In this document: positions 25,160 to 33,197 of the stretch, in pieces
Layout: each line of letters opens with the position of its first letter
Position numbering within the stretch: the stretch's first letter is position 1
NCBI GenBank assembly: GCA_028821475.1
Contig: JAPPGB010000106.1
Coordinates: 1-37,935, forward strand
Origin: Spirochaetaceae bacterium
Lineage (GTDB): Bacteria > Spirochaetota > Spirochaetia > SZUA-6 > Bin103
Reading direction: 5' to 3'
Length of the DNA: 37,935 nt
Position numbers and translations under genes: made by a program
Notes under the pieces: model-generated
Told to the model about the DNA's origin: nothing
What the model saw: only the letters and a program-made list of their open reading frames with translations
The model's database searches: none

Positions 25160-26689
25160 ATGAAACCGAACAAGGTGATGGCGGCGGCGGCGGCGGCGGC
25201 CTTGATCGAGGACGGGGCCACCGTCGGGCTGGTGGGCGGCGGCGGCGGGCTGTGCGAGGCCACCACGCTGCACCAGGCGGTGGAGCGCCGCTTTCTTGAC
25301 ACCGGCGCGCCGCGCGGACTGACCTGCGTGCACGCGCTCGGCATCGGCGACCGCGACCGGCGCGGCATGAACTGCTTCGCCTACGAGGGGCTGGTGCGGC
25401 GGGTGATCGGCGGCCACTGGGTGTGGTCGCCGCGCATGCAGGAACTGGCGCGCAGCGAGAAGATCGAGGCGTACGTGCTGCCCGGCGGCGTGGTGATGCA
25501 ATTGCTGCGCGAGATCGCGGCCGGCCGCCCGGGGCTGTTCACCCACGTCGGCCTCGGCACGTTCGCCGATCCGCGCCACGAGGGCGGCCGGCTCAACAAG
25601 AGCGCGCGCGACGAGTTGGTGGAGCTGGTGGAGATCGACGGCCGCGAGCTGCTGCGCTACCGCCCGTTCGCCATCGACGCGGCGCTGCTGAAGGGTTCCT
25701 GCGCCGACGCCGAGGGCAACGTGAGCCTGGACCGGGAGCCGGCCAACGTCGACCTGTACGCCATGGCGGCGGCGGCACACAACAGCGGCGGCACGGTAAT
25801 CGTACAGGTGAAGGAGCTGGTGCCGGAGGGCAGCCTGCCCGCCCGCGCCGTGCGCATTCCCGGCGTGCTGGTGGACGCCGTGGTGGTCGACCCGGAGCAG
25901 CGGCAGAGCTATGCCATCGGTTACGATCCCTCGCTGTCGGGGGAGCGTCGCCGGGCGGTCGAAGCGCCACCGCCGCCCCCATTCGACATACGCCAGGTGG
26001 TGGCGCGGCGCGCGCGCATGGAACTGAAGCCCGGCGACACGGTGAATTACGGCTTCGGGATTCCGGACGCGGTGGCGGCGATGGTGGCCGCGCGCGGCGA
26101 AACCGGCCTCTACTACCAGACGATCGAGCACGGCACCTACGGCGGCGACCTGCTCACCGGGATGCTGTTCGGCTACGCGCGCAACCCGACCGCGATGATC
26201 GACGCCCCGTCGCAGTTCGACTTCTACTCCGGCGGCGGGTTGGACATTGCGTTCCTCGGGTTCGGGGAGGTGGACGCGACCGGCAACGTGAATGCCTCCA
26301 AGCTCGGCGGGCTCACGGTAGGGCCGGGCGGCTTCGTCGACATCGCCGACAACGCGCGCACGGTGGTGTTCTGCGGCACCTTCGAGGCCAAGGGCGCCGA
26401 CGTGCGGCCGGTCAATGGCCGGCTGGCCGTGCATCGCCACGGCGCCATCGCCAAGTTCGTACGCAAGGTGGCGCAGATTACTTTTTCCGGCTCACAGGCA
26501 ATGGCCCGCGGCCAGACGGTGCGCTTCGTGACCGAGCGCGCCGTGTTCACGCTGACCGGCACGGGGCTGCGGTTGGACGAGACTGCGCCCGGCGTCGACC
26601 TGGAGGCCGACATCCTGGCCCGCATGGCGTTCCGCCCGCTGATGCCGCGGCCGCCGGCGGCAATGGCCGGCGCGCACTTCTCCGAGTAG
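25160..26689 (+). CDS. Family I CoA-transferase (propionate/acetoacetate type, fused alpha-beta)
   Basis: The protein has 509 residues. Two related halves form a fused subunit as in propionate CoA-transferase (Pct) and E. coli YdiF: an N-terminal half with the oxyanion-loop Gly string LVGGGGGLCEATT and RPGLFTHVGLGTFADPR, and a C-terminal half with GDTVNYGFGIPDAVA. The catalytic Glu is Glu323 in TIEHGTYGG (the family usually has ESG). It transfers CoA between short acyl-CoAs and organic acids in the cytoplasm. ATG 25160 has GAGGGA about 8 nt upstream. The tight spacing to the Gfo/Idh gene downstream (12 nt) suggests co-transcription. The actual acid substrate is unknown. Confidence 0.88.
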   Translation: MKPNKVMAAAAAAALIEDGATVGLVGGGGGLCEATTLHQAVERRFLDTGAPRGLTCVHALGIGDRDRRGMNCFAYEGLVRRVIGGHWVWSPRMQELARSEKIEAYVLPGGVVMQLLREIAAGRPGLFTHVGLGTFADPRHEGGRLNKSARDELVELVEIDGRELLRYRPFAIDAALLKGSCADAEGNVSLDREPANVDLYAMAAAAHNSGGTVIVQVKELVPEGSLPARAVRIPGVLVDAVVVDPEQRQSYAIGYDPSLSGERRRAVEAPPPPPFDIRQVVARRARMELKPGDTVNYGFGIPDAVAAMVAARGETGLYYQTIEHGTYGGDLLTGMLFGYARNPTAMIDAPSQFDFYSGGGLDIAFLGFGEVDATGNVNASKLGGLTVGPGGFVDIADNARTVVFCGTFEAKGADVRPVNGRLAVHRHGAIAKFVRKVAQITFSGSQAMARGQTVRFVTERAVFTLTGTGLRLDETAPGVDLEADILARMAFRPLMPRPPAAMAGAHFSE

Positions 26690-26701
26690 GGAGGGGGCCT
26701 G

Positions 26702-27745
26702 ATGGGCGCGCTGCGCATTGCCGTGATTGGTGCCGGCTACATGGGCCGCAAGCACATCCGCTACCTGGCCGCAAGCGAGGAGTGTCGGCTGGCCGCGGTG
26801 GTCGACCCCGATGCGGCCGCCGAGCAGGCGGCGCGCGAGCACGGCGCACGCTATTGCCGCGGGGTCGATGAGCTGCTGTCCGGTGAACCGATCGACGGCG
26901 TCATCGTGGCCTCGCCGACCGGGCTGCACGAGGAGGTGGCGCTGCGCTGCATCGGGGCCGGCGTGCCGGTGCTGGTCGAGAAGCCGATCTGCGCCACCGT
27001 CGAGTCTGCCGAGCGGTTGATCCGCGCGGCAGAACAGGCCGGCGTGGCGCTGCTGGTCGGCCACCACCGGCGTTACAACCCGGCGGCGGCGGCGGCGAAA
27101 CGGCTCTTCGACGAGGGCGTCGTGGGCCGGCTGGTGGGAGTCAGCACCATCTGGTGCATGTGCAAGCCGGACAGCTACTTCAAGGCGGCATGGCGCCGGC
27201 AGCCGGGCGGCGGGCCGGTGCTGACCAACCTGATCCACGAGATCGACCTGCTGCGCTACCTGGCCGGCGACATCGCCGAGGTGGCGGGGTTCACTGCCAA
27301 CGCGGTACGCGGCTTCGCCACCGAGGACTCGGCCGCATTCACCCTGCGCTTCACCGGCGGCGCGCTGGCGAGCGTGGTGATGTCCGACTCCGCCCCCTCG
27401 CCGTGGAGCTGGGAGCAGGCATCCGGCGAGAGCCCGCAGTTCCCGGTCAACGAACAGAACCCGGTCCGCTTCTTCGGAACCGAGGCGGCGCTTGAGTTCC
27501 CCCGCCTGGTCGTGTGGCGCCATCGCGGCAGGAAGAGCTGGACCAGCCCGCTCGCCGCGGACAGCGTGAGCGTGCCGCGCGGTGACGCGTTCGCCCTGCA
27601 ACTCTCCCACTTCGCGGCCGTGGTCCGCGACGGCGCCGCGCCGCTGGTCACGGGCCGCGAGGGCCAGCGCACTCTGGCCGCCACCCTGGCCCTGTTCGAA
27701 GCCGCGCGCACCGGTCGCAGCGTGGCCCTCGCGCCCGCGGGTTGA
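26702..27745 (+). CDS. Gfo/Idh/MocA-family NAD(P)-dependent oxidoreductase
   Basis: The protein has 347 residues. The Rossmann motif VIGAGYMGRKH is at the N-terminus, the family Lys is in VEKPI, and the substrate-side motif GGGPVLTNLIHEIDLLRYLAG is present. It probably oxidises or reduces a sugar, inositol or related polyol derivative; family members vary widely. ATG 26702 has GGGAGG 6 nt upstream, lying right after the CoA-transferase stop. It ends convergent with the MaoC gene, separated by two short hairpins. Confidence 0.9.
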   Translation: MGALRIAVIGAGYMGRKHIRYLAASEECRLAAVVDPDAAAEQAAREHGARYCRGVDELLSGEPIDGVIVASPTGLHEEVALRCIGAGVPVLVEKPICATVESAERLIRAAEQAGVALLVGHHRRYNPAAAAAKRLFDEGVVGRLVGVSTIWCMCKPDSYFKAAWRRQPGGGPVLTNLIHEIDLLRYLAGDIAEVAGFTANAVRGFATEDSAAFTLRFTGGALASVVMSDSAPSPWSWEQASGESPQFPVNEQNPVRFFGTEAALEFPRLVVWRHRGRKSWTSPLAADSVSVPRGDAFALQLSHFAAVVRDGAAPLVTGREGQRTLAATLALFEAARTGRSVALAPAG

Positions 27746-27751
27746 CCCACA

Positions 27752-27782
27752 CCCGCGCAAGCGGGATACGCCGCATGCGGCG
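27752..27782. terminator. Hairpins between convergent Gfo/Idh and MaoC genes
   Basis: CCCGC-GCAA-GCGGG (27752-27765) is a perfect 5-bp stem closed by a GNRA tetraloop. It is followed by the perfect palindrome CGCCGCATGCGGCG (27769-27782). There is no T-tract, so it may act as a bidirectional barrier or Rho-assisted stop. Confidence 0.4.
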
Positions 27783-27792
27783 GTTCGGGGCG

Positions 27793-28251
27793 CTAGGTGG
27801 CCGGCGCCGCGGGCGGCTCCTCTCCCGGCACCCATTGCAGGATGTGGCGCCCCACGGCCACGAGTTCGCCGCGCTGGTTGGCGACCTCCATGTCCGCCGT
27901 GGAGCGGCGCCGCTCCCGGTCGATGGCGGCGATGGTGTAGGTCACCGTAATGGTGTCGCCGAGCAGCACCGGCGCGATGAACCGGATGCGGTCGTAGCCG
28001 GCCGAGACCGGCGTCTCGGGCGCGCCACGGGTGTGGGCGATCGCCATCGTGGACGCGGTGGACATGAAGCCCACCAGCAGCGCGCCGTGCGCCATGCGGG
28101 TGCCGAAACGGGAGCGCTCCATGTACACTTGGTCGACGTGATTGGGGGAAAGGTCGCCGGTGATGCCGGCGAACAGGTAGACGTCGGACTCGCCCACCGT
28201 CTTGGTGAACCGGGTGCGCTGCCCCACGCTGACGTAGAAGTCGGATTCCAC
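27793..28251 (-). CDS. MaoC-like (R)-specific enoyl-CoA hydratase
   Basis: Single hot-dog protein of 152 residues. The hydratase-2 motif is intact: AGITGDLSPNH with Asp33 and His38, then FGTRMAHGALLVGF. The rest fits the fold (DRIRFIAPVLLGDTITVTY). It likely hydrates a trans-2-enoyl-CoA or a related CoA thioester in the cytoplasm. Start GTG 28251 has GGGAG 9 nt upstream. The longer open frame crosses the divergent promoter. It is divergent from the SDR gene, as in a CoA-thioester beta-oxidation-like step pair, but the substrate cannot be inferred. Confidence 0.85.
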   Translation of the reverse strand: MESDFYVSVGQRTRFTKTVGESDVYLFAGITGDLSPNHVDQVYMERSRFGTRMAHGALLVGFMSTASTMAIAHTRGAPETPVSAGYDRIRFIAPVLLGDTITVTYTIAAIDRERRRSTADMEVANQRGELVAVGRHILQWVPGEEPPAAPAT

Positions 28252-28284
28252 TGCTGCTTGCTCCCGCCGGCCGTCGCCCGGCAC

Positions 28285-28314
28285 AGCGTAGGGAGGCCGG
28301 CCGCGGCGTGTCAA
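28285..28314 (-). promoter_or_regulatory. Possible promoter of the MaoC gene
   Basis: On the minus strand a perfect TTGACA is separated by 18 nt from TACGCT, a weak -10. A GGCCGGCC palindrome lies in the spacer. It sits in the 77-bp gap shared with the divergent SDR gene. Confidence 0.4.
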
Positions 28315-28328
28315 CGGCGGTGCGCCGG

Positions 28329-29039
28329 ATGAAGCTCGATTTCGCCGGCCAGACTGCCGTGGTGACCGGCGCGGCGCGCGGCATCGGGCTGGCCATATCC
28401 CGGCTGCTCCACGAGGCCGGCGCACGCGTGGAGGGATGGGACCTGCGGCCGTCGGCGGACCCCTGCTTCGCGCGCTTCCGCCGCGTGGACGTGAGCGACG
28501 AGGCTTCGGTGAACGGCGCCGCGGCGGCGGCCGGCGAGGTCGACGTCCTGGTCAACAACGCGGGGGTGAACGGCCCTACCAAGCCGGCCTGGGAGTACAC
28601 GCTCGCCGAGTGGAACGCGGTGCTGGCGGTCGATCTGACCGGCGTGTTTCTGTGCTCGCGGGCACTCATTCCCGGCATGCGGGGGCGCGGCTACGGGCGC
28701 ATCGTCAACATCGCCTCGATCGCCGGCAAGGAGGGCAACCCGGACGCGATCGCGTACGGCGCGGCCAAGGCCGGCGTGGTGGGCGTCACCAAGACGCTCG
28801 CCCGCGAACTGGCGCGGTCCGGCGTGCTGGTGAACTGCATCACCCCTTCGATGGCCGAAACGCCGTTCCTGGAGGGCATGTCCGCGGAGTACGTCGCCGA
28901 CCGCCGGGCGCGTATCCCGATGGGCCGCTTCGCGCACATCGACGAGATCGCCGCCATGACCGTGTTCGCGGCCAGCCCGGCGTGCAGCTTTACCACCGGT
29001 ATGGCGTTCGACGTCTCCGGCGGTCGCGCCGACTACTGA
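28329..29039 (+). CDS. SDR-family short-chain dehydrogenase/reductase (FabG-like)
   Basis: The protein has 236 residues, classical SDR length. Cofactor motif TGAARGIG (13-20), NNAG, the catalytic Ser in NIASIAG, and Y-G-A-A-K are all present; the C-terminus TTGMAFDVSGG is typical. It probably acts on a hydroxy- or ketoacyl or sugar substrate with NAD(P). ATG 28329 is used; a GTG at 28308 is in frame but would lengthen the N-terminus beyond family norm, and no strong SD supports either. Followed 21 nt later by the TIM-barrel gene on the same strand. Confidence 0.9.
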   Translation: MKLDFAGQTAVVTGAARGIGLAISRLLHEAGARVEGWDLRPSADPCFARFRRVDVSDEASVNGAAAAAGEVDVLVNNAGVNGPTKPAWEYTLAEWNAVLAVDLTGVFLCSRALIPGMRGRGYGRIVNIASIAGKEGNPDAIAYGAAKAGVVGVTKTLARELARSGVLVNCITPSMAETPFLEGMSAEYVADRRARIPMGRFAHIDEIAAMTVFAASPACSFTTGMAFDVSGGRADY

Positions 29040-29060
29040 CGTGCCCGGCGGGAGACACCG

Positions 29061-29897
29061 TTGACCGCGCTCTGCATCCACCAGGTCTGTTTTGGCTTCG
29101 AACCCGACTTCGCGACCTGCGTGGCGGCCCTGCAGCGGCAGGGGGTCGGCCTGACCGCGGTCTGGCACGACAAGCTCGCGGCGGTCGGCGCACGGGCGGC
29201 GGCTCGTCTGCTGTCGGACCACGGCGTGGAGGCGGTTGCGCTGTGCCCGGGAGGCGTGCTCACTGCGCGCCACTCCGGCCCATGGCAAGCGGCGCTGGCG
29301 CACAACCGGCGCTTGCTCGACGACGCGGCGGCGATCGGGGCTCGCTCGCTGGTTGTCATCTCGGGCGGCCTGGAGGAGGGCGAGCGCGACCTGCGCTTCG
29401 CACGCGACCGTGCCCTGGAAGGCATCTCCCGCCTGCTGCCCGACGCGCGCGCCGCCGGCGTACGGTTGGCCATCGAACCGCTGCACCCGATGACCTGCGC
29501 ATTCCGCGGCGTGCTCACCACCCTGGCGCAGGCCAACGACTGGTGCGACCTGCTCGACGCCGGTGACAGCGTCGGCATCGCCCTGGACAGCTACGCCACC
29601 TGGTGGGACCCGGCACTGCCCGCCGAGATAGCGCGTGCCGGACCGCGCCTGCTCCATCTGCACATCGCCGACTGGCTGCCCGACACCGGGGACGTACGCC
29701 TGGACCGCGGCATGCCCGGCGACGGAGTGATCGACTTCGAGTCGCTTCTGGCGAGGGTCGCGTCCACCGGCTTCAGCGGCCCGCTGGAATTCGAGATCTT
29801 CTCTGCCCGCAACTGGTGGCGGCAGCCGCCGAACCGCATCGCCGCCGCCTGCGCCGCGCGCGCCGCCCGCCTGGGCGACGTGCTGGCACTGACTTGA
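29061..29897 (+). CDS. Sugar phosphate isomerase/epimerase-like TIM-barrel protein
   Basis: AP-endonuclease-2/xylose-isomerase-like fold of 278 residues. Metal-ligand candidates fall at the expected barrel positions: Glu in LAIEPLHP, Asp in IALDSYATWWDP, His in LLHLHIADW and Glu in LEFEIFS. It is likely a cytoplasmic isomerase or epimerase of a sugar or keto-sugar derivative. The start is TTG 29061 with GGGAG 6 nt upstream. It is co-directional with the SDR gene. The exact substrate is unknown. Confidence 0.85.
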   Translation: MTALCIHQVCFGFEPDFATCVAALQRQGVGLTAVWHDKLAAVGARAAARLLSDHGVEAVALCPGGVLTARHSGPWQAALAHNRRLLDDAAAIGARSLVVISGGLEEGERDLRFARDRALEGISRLLPDARAAGVRLAIEPLHPMTCAFRGVLTTLAQANDWCDLLDAGDSVGIALDSYATWWDPALPAEIARAGPRLLHLHIADWLPDTGDVRLDRGMPGDGVIDFESLLARVASTGFSGPLEFEIFSARNWWRQPPNRIAAACAARAARLGDVLALT

Positions 29898-29920
29898 TCG
29901 AACAGGTTCGCATCGAACGC

Positions 29921-29947
29921 TGTTGATTGGCTGCTGTTGATTGGCTG
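29921..29947. repeat. Tandem 13-bp direct repeat upstream of the sulfatase gene
   Basis: TGTTGATTGGCTG occurs twice (29921-29933 and 29935-29947) separated by one base, in an AT-richer 75-bp gap just before the sulfatase ATG. A short inverted repeat CGAAC-AG-GTTCG (29899-29910) lies upstream. Candidate regulator-binding site, or simple duplication. Confidence 0.7.
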
Positions 29948-29972
29948 GGGTGTTGGCGGCACAGTGAGGGGC

Positions 29973-31292
29973 ATGGAACGCCCCAACATCATCTACCTGC
30001 ACTCGCACGACACCGGACGATACATCCAGCCGTACGGCTACGGCGTGCGCTCGCCCAACCTGCAGCGGCTCGCCGAGCAGGGCTTGCTGTTCCGGCAGGC
30101 GCACAACGCGGCCCCCACCTGCTCGCCGAGCCGCGCCGCGCTGCTGACCGGCATGTGCCCGCACAGCGCCGGCCAGTTCGGACTGGTCAACCGCGGCTTC
30201 GACCTCGCCGATCCGAGCCGCCACCTGGTGCACACGCTGCGCACGGCCGGCTACCGCAGCACCCTGTGCGGGATTCAGCACGTGCGCCGCGACCCGCGCA
30301 CCATCGGCTACGACGAGATCCTCAAGACCGCGTCGCGCAAGGCGCGCGACGTGGCGCCGGCGGCGGCCGAGTTTCTCGGCGCCGCGCCGCGGGAGCCGTT
30401 CTTTCTGACCGTCGGGTTCAGCGAGACGCACCGCGCGTTTCCGCCGCCGGCGCCGGCCGACGACGCGCGCTACGTGCGCCCGCCGGCGCCGTTTCCCGAT
30501 ACTCCGGAGACCCGCGCCGACATGGCCGCCTACCAGGCCAGCCTCACCGCCCTCGACCACGGCGTCGGCACGGTGCTCGGCGCCCTCGACGACGCCGGAC
30601 TGGCAGACAACACGCTGGTGATCTGCACCACCGACCACGGCCTGCCGTTTCCGCGCATGAAGTGCAACCTGACCGATCACGGCACCGGCGTGATGCTGAT
30701 GCTGCGCGGGCCGGGCGGCTTCGAAGGAGGCCGGGTGAGCGACGCGCTGGTGTCGCACATCGACCTGTTCCCGACCCTGTGCGAGCTGCTGGCGATCGAT
30801 CCGCCGGCGTGGCTGCAGGGGCGCTCGCTGCTGCCGCTGGTGCGCGGCGAGGCGCAGGAGATCAACGACGCGGTGTTCGCGGAGGTCAACTACCACGGCC
30901 AGTACGAGCCGCAGCGCATGATCCGCACCCAGCGGTGGAAGTACATTCGGCGCTTTACCGACCGCGCCGTCCCGTCGCTGGCCAACTGCGACAACAGCAT
31001 CAGCAAGGACCTGGTGCTGCGCCACGGCTGGGCCGAGCTGCCGATGGCCGAGGAGCAGCTCTACGACCTGGTGTTCGATCCCAACGAGGCGGCCAACCTC
31101 GCCGGCGAACCGCGCCACGCGGCGACCCTCGCCGACCTGCGTGAACGGCTGGCGCACTGGATGGACGCCACCGGCGACCCGATTCTGGACGGGCCGATTC
31201 CGAAGCCGGCCGAACACGGCGTCAGCCCGCCCGACGACGTCGATCCGATGGCGGTGTGGGAGTACACGCCGCGTATCCCCCGGTACGACTGA
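29973..31292 (+). CDS. Sulfatase, N-sulfoglucosamine sulfohydrolase (SGSH)-like
   Basis: Formylglycine-dependent sulfatase of 439 residues with Cys50 in the maturation motif C-S-P-S-R (50-54). Other family strings are NIIYLHSHDTGRY (metal-site Asp), FFLTVGFSETHR, ALDHGVG and CTTDHGLPFPR with the Asp-His pair; overall the order of segments resembles human SGSH and bacterial S1_8-type enzymes. It likely cleaves a sulfate ester or N-sulfate from sugars. No signal peptide is seen, so it may act in the cytoplasm on imported substrate. No formylglycine-generating enzyme gene is in the window. ATG 29973 has GAGGGG just upstream. Confidence 0.9.
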   Translation: MERPNIIYLHSHDTGRYIQPYGYGVRSPNLQRLAEQGLLFRQAHNAAPTCSPSRAALLTGMCPHSAGQFGLVNRGFDLADPSRHLVHTLRTAGYRSTLCGIQHVRRDPRTIGYDEILKTASRKARDVAPAAAEFLGAAPREPFFLTVGFSETHRAFPPPAPADDARYVRPPAPFPDTPETRADMAAYQASLTALDHGVGTVLGALDDAGLADNTLVICTTDHGLPFPRMKCNLTDHGTGVMLMLRGPGGFEGGRVSDALVSHIDLFPTLCELLAIDPPAWLQGRSLLPLVRGEAQEINDAVFAEVNYHGQYEPQRMIRTQRWKYIRRFTDRAVPSLANCDNSISKDLVLRHGWAELPMAEEQLYDLVFDPNEAANLAGEPRHAATLADLRERLAHWMDATGDPILDGPIPKPAEHGVSPPDDVDPMAVWEYTPRIPRYD

Positions 31293-31331
31293 TGGCGCAG
31301 TGACGCTGCCGGCGGCGGCGCCGGCTCCCGG

Positions 31332-33197
31332 TTGCCCGGTGCGGCGGCTGACCCGTACTTTGCGGCTCCGGTGACCGACGCTGCCCCCTCCGCCCTGCCG
31401 GCGACACTGTTCGGCATGCTGCGCCACTACCTGCGCCGCCGGCGCGGCACCGTGGCGCTGCTCGGGGTGCTGCTGCTGGCCAGCACCGGCGCCCAGGCAT
31501 TGACGCCGTTGATCGTTCGCCACGTCATCGACGCGGCCACGACCGGCGCCGCGCTCGCCGACCTGGTGTGGTGGGGAGCCGCCTACGGCGGGGCGGCCAC
31601 CCTCGCCTACGTCGTCACGGTGGTTGCCACCCTCCTGAGCGTGCGCATCGGCTGGCAGTCCACCAACGCCCTGCGCACCGACCTGCTGCGCCACACGGTG
31701 CGCCTCGACCTGCGCTTCCACCACGACCACACGCCCGGCGAGATGATCGAGCGGGTGGACGGCGACATCACGCTGATGAGCAACTACTTTGCCGAGTTCG
31801 CGGTGCAGATCGTGGGCAACGCGCTGGTGATCATCGGGGTGATGGCGGTGGTGTTCAGCCAGGACTGGCGGGTGGGTGCGGTGATGGCCGGCTACGTGGC
31901 GGTGTCGTGGTCCCTGCTGCTGGCGCTGCGCAGCATCGGCGTGGAGCAGTGGCAGCGTACCCGGCAGGCGAGCGGCGAGCTGTTCGGCTTCCTGGAGGAG
32001 ACCCTTACCGGCATGGAGGACATTCACACCAGCGCCGGCCAGCCGTTCGTGATCCGCCAATTCTACCGCCTCACCAGGCGTTTCCTTCGCCACCAGATCA
32101 AGGCCGCCATGCGTACCACCTTCATGGTCAACTCGTGGCTGATGGTGGATACGCTCGGCTTTGCCGTGGGACTGGGCCTCGGCGCATTCCTGTACCTGCA
32201 CGGCGGCGCCACGCTCGGTGTCGCCTACCTGGTGTTTCACTACGCCGGCATGATGTCCCGCCCGCTGCGCGTGGTAACGTGGCAGATGGAGGACCTGCAG
32301 CGCGCCGCGGCGGCCGCGCGCCGCGCGGTGCGGCTGTTCCGGGCGCGATCGGCCCTGCCCGCGCCGCCGGTACGCTTCGACGCCGGAGCGCGCCGGCCGT
32401 CTCTGGCGCCCGGTCCGCTCGCCATCGACTTCGACGCGGTCACGTTCGGCTACGACCCGGCCAACCCGGTGCTGGAAGAGGTCTCCCTGCACGTCCCGCC
32501 GGGCGAGGTGCTGGGCCTGATCGGGCGCACCGGCAGCGGCAAGACCACCCTGTCGCGGCTGCTGTTCCGATTCTACGACGTGGACCGCGGCAGCGTCCGG
32601 CTCGGCGGCCACGACGTGCGCTCGCTGGATCTGGCCGATTTGCGTGCCCGGCTGGCGATGGTCAACCAGCGCGTCGACCTGGTGCACGGCTCGGTACACG
32701 ACAACCTGACCCTGTTCGACACCGCGGTGCCGGACGAGCGCGTACGCGAGGTGCTGGACGATCTGGGTCTGGGCAGGTGGTGGCGGGAGCTGCCGCACGG
32801 CATCCACACCGAGCTGGCCGGCCAGAACGCGGAGCTGTCCGCCGGCCAGGCGCAGTTGCTGGCCTTCGGGCGGGCGTTCCTGCTCAGCGAACCGGGCGTG
32901 GTGGTGCTCGACGAGGCCTCCTCGCGCCTCGACCCCGGCACCGAGCGCTCCATCGAACGCGCCGTCGACCGGCTGGTCGCGGGACGCACCGCGATCATCA
33001 TCGCCCACCGGCTGGCCACGGTGATGCGCGCCGACCGCATCGCGCTGCTCGACGGCGGCCGGCTGGCGGAGTTCGGCCGCCGCGGTGACCTGCTGGCCGA
33101 CCCCGCCTCCCGCCTGTCGCAACTGCTGCGCAGCGCGCGCGGCAGCCGGGAGCCGCGCGCGCACGGCAGTCACGAATCCGAGGAGGTGCTGCAGTGA
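31332..33197 (+). CDS. ABC exporter half-transporter, subunit with catalytic Glu (pair 1)
   Basis: The protein has up to 621 residues: a six-helix exporter TMD (first helix from about residue 42, [11 protein letters not shown]), then an NBD. Walker A is GRTGSGKT (near 32526), the signature LSAGQ (32835-32849) carries Ala for the second Gly, Walker B is VVVLDEAS with the catalytic Glu, and the H-loop is IIAHRLA. With the next gene it should form a heterodimer. Starts TTG 31332, GTG 31371 and a later ATG are all possible; no clear SD decides. It follows the sulfatase on the same strand, with a 39-bp gap to the TTG. Transported substrate unknown. Confidence 0.9.
   Translation: MPGAAADPYFAAPVTDAAPSALPATLFGMLRHYLRRRRGTVALLGVLLLASTGAQALTPLIVRHVIDAATTGAALADLVWWGAAYGGAATLAYVVTVVATLLSVRIGWQSTNALRTDLLRHTVRLDLRFHHDHTPGEMIERVDGDITLMSNYFAEFAVQIVGNALVIIGVMAVVFSQDWRVGAVMAGYVAVSWSLLLALRSIGVEQWQRTRQASGELFGFLEETLTGMEDIHTSAGQPFVIRQFYRLTRRFLRHQIKAAMRTTFMVNSWLMVDTLGFAVGLGLGAFLYLHGGATLGVAYLVFHYAGMMSRPLRVVTWQMEDLQRAAAAARRAVRLFRARSALPAPPVRFDAGARRPSLAPGPLAIDFDAVTFGYDPANPVLEEVSLHVPPGEVLGLIGRTGSGKTTLSRLLFRFYDVDRGSVRLGGHDVRSLDLADLRARLAMVNQRVDLVHGSVHDNLTLFDTAVPDERVREVLDDLGLGRWWRELPHGIHTELAGQNAELSAGQAQLLAFGRAFLLSEPGVVVLDEASSRLDPGTERSIERAVDRLVAGRTAIIIAHRLATVMRADRIALLDGGRLAEFGRRGDLLADPASRLSQLLRSARGSREPRAHGSHESEEVLQ

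Noticed and set aside
28311-33173. 1,620-codon open frame on the minus strand
   Set aside because: It lies antisense to SDR, TIM-barrel, sulfatase and ABC genes, whose families are unmistakable. Its translation is low-complexity Arg/Ala/Gly/His/Gln, typical of antisense frames in high-GC DNA.
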